Source: Cantharellus purpuraceus (taxonomy: Eukaryota > Basidiomycota > Agaricomycetes > Cantharellales > Hydnaceae). Taken from it: a stretch of DNA of 64,000 nt. The notes beneath the pieces are model-generated. The model worked only from the letters and a program-made list of their open reading frames with translations. It was not told where the DNA came from and did no database searches. The position numbers were made by a program, and so were the translations under genes. The first letter of the stretch is position 1, and every line of letters starts with the position of its first letter. Positions 52,239 to 61,970 of the stretch are shown piece by piece. The stretch spans positions 1,364,001 through 1,428,000 of the forward strand of contig JALBUN010000006.1 in NCBI GenBank assembly GCA_025174535.1, in the 5' to 3' direction.

Positions 52239-54149
52239 TCAGTACCCATGCCATATCCTAGAGACAGCCTCTTCATATGCACTGGCAAACTTGTCTGAGA
52301 TGCTAAATATCTCCATGTTAGCGTGAGCCCATCTGTTCGCCTCGAGTCTGGACATGACAAACCCCTTGTGTTGCTTGGGGTTCGCCATGTGACGGCTAAG
52401 GCTGTCTTCACGCGCAAATTCAGCACCGGGCTTTCCTTTGTCCACGCAAGTCTCCAGTGGACAAATGCCCAGATATCTCTCCGCAGCTAATTTCCTTGCC
52501 GTGGAATTGATGATCGTTGCTTTAGACATGGCCAATGTTTTGGCACGAATATGACGGAGCTCCTTCATTGCATGACAGGTGAACCAGTGTCTTGCCGCGT
52601 TCCTGTTGCTCACCGATGCCATATTCCTCTCGCATGCCTTTCCGTCAGGGCCTACATAGCTGCATTTATCACCGGTTAGAATAATATCTAACGGTGTACT
52701 AGCTTGTGACGGTGTGGAAGGCGGCGGGATAGAATATGACGGGATAGATGGTGGCGGGATATAATGCGACAGGGTAGTAGTCGATGTCGTGGTTGTCTGG
52801 TGGGATTCTGTGATGCCGGCGGGTGATCTGTCCAGCTGCTTTAAAGCAACTGTACCGGCACGTGGCTCAGTTATGGTGTGCCACGCTGTGTCACTGTCGT
52901 GACTAAGGTTGTTTGTGTAGCTGGGGTCTGTACCGTATGGTCTGTAAAATCCAATCGGTCAAACTTGCGTCATGACTACACAATGCACTCACTGGTTCAG
53001 GACCCCAGCTAAGATGGCTGTTGTTTCCCCCCATCCCTGGTTTGTAACGACCATCTGCCCTCCTAAGTGTATTGGTTCTTCATGATGGTAATAGCCACTT
53101 AAAGGTAGCGGCTGTTGCACATGATGGTTAAGGTGGGGACTTTCTATTTGATGATCGTGGGGCGCTACTTCTCCTGCGACAAACGGATGGGGATGTATGG
53201 GCGGTGGAGAAATGTGATGCAAGTTGTCATCTGACAGGTATGCATAACTTGGAATTCACAAAGTCAGCATAACCGTATATGTAAACACACAAAATGATGC
53301 TCACTTGTACGAATTCTCCTCAGAAAGCTGTGGGTGTGCGAGCCCTGCCTTCCAGTGGGGCTCCATAGGTATCCCACCTCCTGCGACAGATAGACGCGGT
53401 ATAGAGATATGATTCAAATTATCGTCTGATGGGTAAGCATTACTTGAAATTCACAAAGTCAGCATAACCGTATATGTAAACACACGAAATGATGCTCACT
53501 TGTATGAATTCTCCTCGGAAAGCTGTGGGTATACGAGCCCTGCCTCCCAGTGGGGCTCCATTGGTATTCTACTGCTGCCTAACCCCGTATCGGAGGTAGG
53601 AATAGTCGATGACATAGTAGATGGAATGGTCGACATGGCAGTTGGGAGGGTGGTCGGTGGGATGGTCAATGGAAGTTGCAGGTGAGGGGGCGCAGCCATG
53701 AGCTGGGTTTGGTCAAGTAGTTGGTTTGGGTTTGGCGACCTTTCAAGAGCCGTGGTTTCCAATGGTACTCTTGTGTTTGCCGACATTGGTTTGAAACATT
53801 GGCTACACTGCGGATATGAGCATGTAGCTTCCAGAGAATACAACGGCTCTTGCAATACGTCAGGCGGCTGTGGTAAAGCTGTAAACCAAAGATGAGAATG
53901 CTGCTCATTGTATGGGATCCTCGACTCACTTGACAAGTCAAATTGATCGAACTGGTGCGATTCGGAATAACTGTAGTTGCTGGAGCTCACGCGACTGCCA
54001 TCTAGGCCAGCCATGGGTATTGAAGGGGCCCCGTTGGGAGGGTTGGTATACGAGGACCATAGATGATCAAGGTCTATGTCGCTGCTAGACGCGTCCAATG
54101 CGTCCCAGGGCACGTCAAACTCTTCAAAGCTGGGAGTGAACTGAGGCAT
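52239..54149 (-). CDS. Two-finger putative transcription factor, copy 2
   Basis: Paralogue of 12847-14728 with near-identical exons. Start MPQFTPSFEEFDV at 54149 (the MFI lead-in codons are not needed). Ser/Pro-rich middle, tandem IPMEP...PQLSEENSYK units kept, and finger region CPLETCVDKGKPG plus SRHMANPKQH, stop TAG/TGA 52239-52241. Few substitutions, mostly not CpG-directed, and no frame break seen, so it may be expressed. A TATA lies at the same distance upstream. One intron has a small insertion. Confidence 0.75.
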
Positions 54150-55564
54150 GATGAACACAAAGCGCTGGGAGTAGGTCAGACAAGGAAAGGTGAGAGGGGA
54201 CTGATCTGGTAAAAGTCAATTCCCCCCCTCTTATATACTCTGACAAAGGCTTGGTATAGGTGCCCGAGAGGTGCCACACCATGAGGAATACAAAGCCTGC
54301 GTGTCCTCCTACCCCCCAAAATAGGGCAAGTGACTTTGACCCCTTCTGATGTCGGAACAAAGCTCTTTGTTCCAGTGGCACGGGACGACAGTTATGGCCC
54401 TTTCGTGAATGCATTCAATGCTTTGAGCCCTTCTAGACAAATATTCGCACCAGAACATACAGCGGTTTTTTCTTTTGTTCCAGTGGGGATTCACAATCGC
54501 AATACATCGTCACAGATTAGCACGCGGCGTTCCTGAGCCAGGAAGAGATGCCCATTCCCTGTGAAATGGCCACTCAATAGGTGTTCGTTGTGGTTCCAAC
54601 ATTCCGTAATTGAATGGGACTTAGTGTGGATATCAGATAGTTGAACAGAGGGCTCTTACTGCTTCCTGAGGGATATTAGTTATTTGGCTGCAAAGAGTGG
54701 AGACCGTTTTGAGTCGACCTTGAGATCTCTGTAAGGGACGATGTGGTCCATATCTACTCGAACGGCGGCTGATCGGCAAATTGCAAACGCGTGACTGGTT
54801 CAGAGTCTTCAAGCGGACCTCTCGATATCACGTCTGCACAATGAGTCCAGTGCCAGGAGTGCCTACAAAGCCCCGAGTGCTGGCATATGAGTACCTACGA
54901 GAGAGAAATTTGGATAATGTCTCTCGATAGCATCCAGACCACTACCATGACGTCGTGATTCTACAACTGTTCCCAGAACTCCAGGATCCAATAGGTTTAC
55001 CAAACTCATAGAGTGCCCATGAGATGTGGCCAATGAATTGATGACGGTTCGCTATTCTCTTCTCTTAACTCAATTGACAAATGCGTGACATACAACAAGG
55101 CACCACATATATCGTCTTCCATGTGGACGAGTTATTTTCTATCTTCATCTTCCGCCCTCCTTCCGAGCCCAACGCTCGTCAAGTTTCATGAGCGTCTCAC
55201 ACTCACAATAAGGCTTGATCGATGTACGCTGAATGCTATCTATCGCATGCACACATGTATACGCACCTGTTGACCCTGCAGGAATTAGCTGACACGAACG
55301 TTCTCAAGCTGTGACCAATCGTTTGGTGGAGAACAACAAAAATATTTGATTCACGCTGTGGAAAGAAAGTCTTTACTTTATATAAGACTGGCCCGAGTGT
55401 TACTAAAGTACAGCAGAGACTTATCTGTGCTTCCAACGTGAGCGGCCTATGTCAAGTCTGGATTCAGAAACACCTTGGGGTTTGGTTTCTCTAATCAGCA
55501 GATGCTGGTGCATACTTTGCATGTATATGAGGTACCCAAAAGCTATCTTTTGATCAAGCATCTT

Positions 55565-56840
55565 TCAGTTGAAGGGACACTGCTCCGGGAGACGCTCGAT
55601 CACAAGTTGCTACAGTGACAACAGTACTTATAGTAAAACAAAGAGAAACAAGGGATCACTTAACGTAGCTATACGCCTGTCCGTGTACCTGTAGCACTCA
55701 CGCTCCTGGCCTCTTCGTCCAATTTACCTAAAAGCAACGCCTGCTCTTCTTCCGGCTTCTGTACAAATTCCTCCGAAAACCTGGTAACGTCATTTGGCAC
55801 ACTGATGTAGCCCAGTGTAATGAGAGCATCCAAGCGGTCCAACAGACCGCATATCACGATAAATGAATTGCCACAGGGATGTTGATATAATCAATACACC
55901 CACAGTGCTCTGCAATGCAACTGAAGCTCACGATGTTCCCCCTTGGGGGCTTGCCTCATAACCGTTTTTTATCTGCTGCTGTTTGTATCTGATGCTTATA
56001 TATGAGCTCCTCGAGTGAACCAGCTCCTAGAAACCGATAAACCAAAATGTCCCGATGCTGGCCAAACCTAAACGCATGATCTTGCACTTGCAGATCATGT
56101 GCAGGGTCTGTGAAAATAAATAAATCAGATATATATCATGAAAATGTGTACTCCAGTTGTTATGACTATATTCATTAACGTCCAGATCCCCGTCTGATCC
56201 ACTCAGATCCCTGCACATATGAATCTATACTCCATTTGGAAACCACCGTCTCCATCTACCTGTTTGATTGTCACTGCTGATTCCGCCCCCCCATCTCCGG
56301 TTCCAATTGATGCATCACCATCACCATAGGAACCCAGACATCCGTCCCCATTGGACCCAGACACACTCATGTAAGGCCATCGGCCTCAGAGACCCATCAC
56401 TGGAGTAATTATTATTAGATTTCAAATATGTATTTAAGTTGCCCAACTGGGGACTTCATTTCCCAGTTCGAATATCTAATCATGCCTAGTTCCTAAAGTC
56501 CGATCCTAACTCTCTAAAGTTGTACTCCATCTCTGAAATCTTGGACACCGGTATTAGTGAGGGCACAGCACATAAGCTGAAGCCAAGTCCATTCCGACCC
56601 CCATGACATGCTCTGACTCCGACCTGACCTTTGACCTCAATCTCCAACCCAATCTCTGACCCCCAATGAGACCTAGTGCGTAACACCAGTTCAGATCAAA
56701 AATGATGACTTTGTTTGCCACAACAAGGTTGACACCTACACCACTGGCCATGATATGTGATAGTGTGACCACAAGAATGTCCCGACCCCCGTGACCAATC
56801 GCCATATGTACCTGCATCATCTTCATTTGCCCTTCCTCTC
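55565..56840 (-). pseudogene. 3' fragment of the SNF2 gene, truncated copy
   Basis: Contains sequence equal to motif V (ASGVGVNLVVANKVIIFDLN), the intron-like [11 protein letters not shown] segment, part of motif VI and the terminal [15 protein letters not shown] and LPEQ exons. It lacks the N-terminal two thirds and Walker A, has a 750 bp deletion and a solo LTR. Not functional. Terminal TGA is about 55565-55567. Confidence 0.88.
56158..56685 (+). mobile_element. Solo LTR in the SNF2 copy
   Basis: 528 bp, TGTTATGACT to GTGCGTAACA, flanked by the 5 bp duplication CCAGT (56153-56157 and 56686-56690) in the exon encoding FDLNW. Unrelated to the long LTRs. Drawn on +, orientation arbitrary. Confidence 0.88.
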
Positions 56841-56841
56841 T

Positions 56842-56984
56842 TGTGTAGAAGAGGAAGTATGCTCACTTACTCTATATATATAGCACGCTTGCTTATTAGT
56901 CAGCACATGTATAGTTCCTCTATGGCCATGTACAATAGAGTTTAGTTTTCATCCCCAACCGTTGTGTAAAGTTGCTGTTCAACA
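56842..56984 (+). mobile_element. Copia LTR (5') and primer-binding region
   Basis: About 143 bp, TGTGTAGAAG to TTCAACA, with CTCTATATATATAGCACGC as TATA and GGTTATGGGCCCC just after its end as probable primer site. Matches 28892-29022. The left limit is approximate. Confidence 0.6.
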
Positions 56985-57036
56985 GGTTATGGGCCCCACT
57001 GCCGCATAAATTGAACGAATTATCTACTCAATTACT

Positions 57037-58224
57037 ATGACCACTATGCAACTTGACTATATAACTATGACTGGGAATGGGTTCTTGATGCTCCCAAAAC
57101 TCAACTTGATGAATTTCTACTCATGGAAGAACAACATGGAGATCATACTATACAGACTGAACCAGATGGTAATGGTTCAAGGTGTAGTCCTCAGGCCAGA
57201 CCAGCAGATGCAACAGCACCAAAGGCAGCTGAGATGGCAGCCATTGCAGCATGGGATCTTCACACTGGAAGGGCATATATGGAGATTGCCCTGCACATTG
57301 AAGATGAGTGGAAGCAGCCTATTATGGGCAATTGTGATCCAGCGAAAGCTTGGAAAGCTCTAGAGGACACATATGGCATGAGCATGGATAGCATCCGTGT
57401 AGTGCTGTTCACAGATAATGACCATGAAGTACATGGCTGGGATGCTGATCCAGATGCACCAGCTAAAAATGGAAGAGGTCTGGCAGAAGCTCATAGCAGC
57501 TGGACAGAGCATACCCAATTCACAGTTCCTTTCATACTTTCTTAACTCCTTGCTGGCTGAGCTTGACCAATTCACCACTACAGTTAATCACACTATGGAA
57601 ACCATCGCAAGCATCACAATGAGGCTCAGACAGATGGAGCTATGCCATGAGTTATGTGGTGAAGGTGGTAGTGAGGTAGGGTTACTGGCTAAAGGAAAGG
57701 GCAAGGGAATAAATATGAAACAAAAGGGAAAGTGCCACAATTGCAGAAAAGCAGGGCACTGGGCACATGACTGCATGAAGCTGAAGAAGAAGAAGAGTGA
57801 CTCAAATGAAAAAGGAGATGCACAAGCACCTGTGGGGCACATGTTTACAGTGCTGAATGCACAGGTGGCAGGACATGATGGTGTCACTACATACTATCTA
57901 GACTCCAGGGCATCTAGCCACTACATGCCATGCTGAGAGGATCTACAGAACTACGCACCATTTACTGCTCTCTGCATGATTACCACTGCAAAGGGTCAGG
58001 TGCAGGCCATAGGAGCCAGGACTCTGCAGTATGCAATCTGGCTGAAGGATGGCAGTGAAGCCTTTGGTGAGCTCTGAGATGTGTCATGGATGCCTGGCAT
58101 AGCAGCAAGATTACTGTTGGTGTGTCAGCTAGCATGGAGTGGATACACAGTGGCATTCAAGAAAGCTGGCTGTGAGCTGCACGGACCAGGCAGAAACACT
58201 ATAGACATACCAGTGGTGGGGCAG
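57037..58224 (+). pseudogene. Ty1/copia gag-protease region
   Basis: Starts MTTMQLDYITMTGNG. Gag segments LNLMNFYSWKNNMEI, then after a +1 shift MAAIAAWDLHTGRAYMEI and MDSIRVVLFTD, back to frame 1 with MHQLKMEEVWQKLIAA and SYFLNSLLAELDQF. Zinc knuckle CHNCRKAGHWAHDC. Protease site LDSRASSHYM: the usual DSGAS has Arg for Gly. TGA at 57934-57936 and a second TGA near 58076 fit former CGA codons. Cut at 58224 by a long LTR; pol resumes at 60296. Confidence 0.85.
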
Positions 58225-60290
58225 TGTTTTGGAACCTGCAAAGAAACGATTTAACGTTTGTACTTTGGTTACAATCCATTGTAATGGTCAATGCAGACAA
58301 TATGCAGGAAGGTAATATGTTTCTTAGCAGTAGGGAATGAATAAGACTTCCAGAGTCTAGAGTTCACGGATGCTTAGGGGTCCAGATATTCCAAAAAGAG
58401 GGGAATGCACTTAGAGGCTAAAGGAAGTAGGTGGATGAATCCAACCGTCCAACCAGTGGCACTCTGAAGCAGGTAACAGCGATGTGTGAAGTAGTCTAGC
58501 AACTGCTTCACACGAGTTCAAGATTCTAATGCTCTGCAAAGGCAGTACACACTAGTAACTTAAACAAGAGCACTAATGGCAGGACTATTTGTTATTTGAA
58601 TAGTGTAAATAATTGCTTTGCTGGAGTGTAGTGACGAGCAGAAGTCGAATAGAAAGTGGAGCAGTGGTGGGAACTGGATGTATGCATAGTCGAATTGAAG
58701 ATATACTTGAGTAGTATCTTCCTACGAAGTTTGATGGGATTTGGTGTGATCTTCGTCTAGATATTGACAATTTGAGCAGGGATCAGGAGCAGATGACTCG
58801 AACGAGAGTAAATGCTTAATAGAAAAATATCCAGTTATTGTATGGCTTCGTAATTCGAGATTCGAGTTGGATATGCAATATTCTAATAGAATATGCAAAA
58901 TCTAATAGAAATACGCGTTCGTTCTGGAGATATTCCAGATACGAATAGATTCAGACACACAGACAGAAACAGGTGAGAGGAAATTCTCTAGTCTGTTCAA
59001 GTGCATTACAGATGTGATTTATATATGATAATAAGTCCTATGAATGAGTGAAGTCATTCGTAAATGTCCTGAGTCAATGATGGGATGGATGATGAGATGA
59101 TGATGGGGGAAGTGTCCATGATGATGAAATGATGAAAATAAAAGCGAAAATAATGTCCAGGAAGTTCTGGAACTCACAGGGGCTTCTCCTGTTCCCTATT
59201 CCATTCCTGTAACTGTCCTCCTTTACCCCCTTTGTCCCTCAAAACCTCCTGAGCCTCCTATATGCTCCTGTTCCCCCCCTGTCCCCTGTAATCCCCCTCT
59301 CCTCTCCCTTCTCCCCAGAAGTCCGGCAGCTAGATGTCCGGCAGCTGGAACAACACTATTGACAGACAATCTCACCCTGTAGATTCGTAGTCACGTGAGG
59401 TAGATACTACACTCACACCCAAAGCAGGACAATCACTACCTCAAGTGCAATCGACTACAGTTACACAACTGTAAGCGACCCTTGAACTGGACAATCAACA
59501 GTTACTGAGATATAGAGGATGACACTGATGTGCAGATGATGGGGTAGAAATGGTTATTTATTCAGAGGCAGAATGGGCTCCTTTTATATTGTATTTACAG
59601 GAGCTGACTAATACTACTGGAAACTTCTACCTATTAATAGATGGAAACTACTGGAAGCTAGTGGAATATGTGAGAAAGGGGTGGAAGTTTCCTAGCCAAT
59701 GAGCTGCTTGGATTTGCTCTGACTCATGGCATGAGTCATGGATGGAGTCATAGTATGAGTAATCACAGGAGTCATGGTATGAGTCATGGCAGGAGTCATT
59801 GCATGAGTCACCATTACCCAAATAACTCAGTCAATACTTCGTTTCCTGGGATGATCAGCACAGCTATGGGTAGGCACAGCTTCTATTGAACTCTCCACTG
59901 AAAATGGAGTCAGGAGGTGCAGTGGTTGTGAAGATATTGAGCATTTACTGGCAGTGGTGACCAGATTGAGTCAGAGATTGAAATGAGTCATGTGATTGAA
60001 AATGAGTCAGTTGTCCAGGTGACTCCAACTGACTTTGGGGCTGCTGACATCTGCGAAGGTTTGTGGGTCCATGTGGGTCCCAAAACTTTGCCCAGCAGAA
60101 CAACAAGGTTGTGGACTCATTTCTGCATGGAAAATTCCCAAAAAAAATATGAAAAAATAGAGAATATTTGAATGGCCCTGAATCAAGAGAAAGCAGCACA
60201 TATATGCTGATATTTTAAGGCCATGAAGTGAAATTGTACAGTTTCGGAACTTTAAACAAGATCTTTTAAGGGAAAACCAGTTCCCATACA
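58225..60290 (+). mobile_element. Solo long LTR (family A) inserted in copia pol
   Basis: TGTTTTGGAACC to CCCATACA with the perfect duplication GGCAG (58220-58224 and 60291-60295). About 1.3 kb after removing the inner solo LTR. The first 110 bp after the 5' end are deleted. It contains the TGAGTCA block at 59.72-59.82 kb. Confidence 0.9.
58590..59355 (+). mobile_element. Solo LTR nested in the long LTR
   Basis: 766 bp, TGTTATTTGAATAG to GGAACAACA, flanked by CTATT (58585-58589 and 59356-59360). Not related to the host LTR. The sequence ends TGTT...AACA as an inverted pair. No coding capacity. Confidence 0.9.
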
Positions 60291-60295
60291 GGCAG

Positions 60296-60543
60296 GTTTA
60301 TCCAGTGTGACTCCAAATCAGAAGCACACACTGCAGGAACTGCCAACTTGATGTTTACCAAGGGTGACAACAACAGCTAGCCAAGTGGTTGCAGGATGAG
60401 TGGCTGATGACTGCAATGGCATGTACTGAAGTCACCTGGATGGACCTGCATAGAATGATGGGTCATTTAAATTTGTGTGACTGCAAACGATTCACTGAAG
60501 GAGCGGTGGAGAATACCAGGGTCATGGACATCACAGCACCACT
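60296..60543 (+). pseudogene. Copia pol continuation (pre-integrase zinc region)
   Basis: Same element as 57037-58224. The frame shows TWMDLHRMMGHLN (His pair of the integrase zinc site) and KRFTEGAVENTRVMD. A stop lies upstream; the pol core is absent since another LTR interrupts at 60544. Confidence 0.75.
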
Positions 60544-61011
60544 TGTATGGGAGCCACCTTTTCCCTATCAAATCCTATTTATGCAGCACCAATGTGCTAT
60601 ACTTTGCTTTTCCATTCCTAAATATCAGCATATATTTGGTGCTTGTACCTGGAATGGACTTATTCAAATATTCTCTATTTTTCCATATTTTTTCAGGAAT
60701 ATTCCATGCAGAACTTGGCCCAGAATGCTCTTATTCTGCTGTGATACCCATAGGCACCCACAAACATTCACACAGCTGGCTCTCTGCCTTTGGACCAGGC
60801 ATTCGGCCTGAATTCAAGCTCAGATGTCTCTGATCAATAAATATTCTGTAACTTAACAACCACAGCCTCTCAGGGCACTATTTTCCGTGGAGATCATCAC
60901 ATGACATGTGGCTATCCATGGCTGTCCAAACCAGTGCAGAAAACAGGGTGGACACCCTTCTTTTTGCCTGATCAGTGCCTAGTTCAGGGATCAGATCAGG
61001 TGATGGGTGAT
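60544..61011 (-). mobile_element. Family B long LTR, minus strand, truncated by the gypsy insertion
   Basis: Reads TGTATGGGAGCCACC at 60544 (the reverse complement of the LTR end) and continues with B sequence to the chromovirus LTR at 61012. The rest must lie beyond the window if the gypsy element is intact. Confidence 0.75.
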
Positions 61012-61373
61012 TGTGAGGGCGACGCTAATGACGAGGCCACAACAACAAGATACTCAATAAGTGAGAGCTGATAAGAAATAATGCCAGCTGGTACAGCAGA
61101 TATCCTCAGTCTATACAGCTGTTTCTGATAAATACATGGGACTTACCTGGTACAGTGGATATCCTCAGAGATCAAGCTGAGGGGATCACACTGCACCAAG
61201 GCGAGTCTTTATACTAAATGATGGAGACGGATAGGAGAACCAAGATAGGGGAGGAAGGATAGGGGAAGTGATAGGGGCAATGAAATAGGGGAGACGCACC
61301 CTGACAGGCTGCACTGATAGGGGTGTCAAGAGACAATACTAAAAATAGAATATGACTTATTTGAACCCTGACA
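61012..61373 (-). mobile_element. 3' LTR of a chromodomain Ty3/gypsy element
   Basis: 362 bp; minus strand TGTCAGGGTTC to CCCTCACA, with TGT-AGGG inverted termini. Promoter-like TAGTATAAAGACT lies inside. The purine tract AAGAGGGAGGTGA precedes it. Left flank GTGAT (61007-61011) is the candidate target duplication; the other LTR is off the window. Confidence 0.8.
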
Positions 61374-61426
61374 TCACCTCCCTCTTAATGCATGTCGTCT
61401 CGATATGCACTATCGTCCCATCCATC

Positions 61427-61864
61427 TCAAGAGAGACACACCCTGAAGCACTCTGCAAGGTCCCTTCTCACTCTCTGCCAAAGTAGAGGCCATGATGAGT
61501 GTTGATGGTGACTCTTCTCTGCCTTGGGGTAAAGTGGGATGGTGAACTCTCTGGGGGATATGGGATCGTTTGTGCTGAAAACTGCTCCAAGTATCATCTC
61601 CCCTCCCTCATAGGTGACTTTACCGGCGAGCCCTTGGAAGGCATATGGTATGTCATAGTTGCCAATGAATAGAGGGTCCCTGATGTAGTATGTCTGGTGT
61701 CTTGATGGATTACGATGCCAGAAGGGGAAATGAACTTGTGGAGGTGGAGATGGGAGGTTATAATCCTCTACAGCACGTGCAGTATCCCTTGAGTCAACTG
61801 ACCAAGTGATTGATGGGTAGGAACGGAGTGAGCATAGAGGGGTGGATTCAGACTGGTAAGGCAT
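61427..61864 (-). CDS. Accessory ORF of the gypsy element
   Basis: 145 residues: MPYQSESTPLCSLRS, then WSVDSRDTARAVEDYN, Pro-rich QVHFPF, TYYIRDPLFIGNYDIPY, AFQGLAGKVTYEGG, and a basic C-terminus. It lies between the chromodomain ORF and the LTR. Same layout as the ORFs at 16382-16711 and 46104-46466. No domain recognised; may be a retroelement-specific factor or a relic of a longer gag/env-like region. An intact frame, unlike pol. Confidence 0.55.
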   Translation of the reverse strand: MPYQSESTPLCSLRSYPSITWSVDSRDTARAVEDYNLPSPPPQVHFPFWHRNPSRHQTYYIRDPLFIGNYDIPYAFQGLAGKVTYEGGEMILGAVFSTNDPISPREFTIPLYPKAEKSHHQHSSWPLLWQRVRRDLAECFRVCLS

Positions 61865-61970
61865 GGTGGGTTGGGTAGTGAACGATGATGGTTTTACTGA
61901 GGAAGGGGAAGTGGATTCACTGGCTTATATACAGTTAGTGGAATTTCGGCATGGATGAATTTGGTGAGCG

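Larger units (their letters stand above)
51861..56840 (-). repeat. Arm 2 of the inverted segmental duplication (derived copy)
   Basis: Reverse complement of about 10110-15100. It has a 750 bp deletion (equivalent of 10298-11050) joining GAGGCAAGCC to CCCAAG, and carries a 528 bp solo LTR at 56158-56685. It starts directly at the Helitron C 5' end. The SNF2 piece is truncated, so this arm is the copy. Confidence 0.9.

Noticed and set aside
56486..56826. Small minus frames near the SNF2 copy as new genes
   Set aside because: They cross the solo LTR and the truncated SNF2 exon; the readable parts are SNF2 motif V only.
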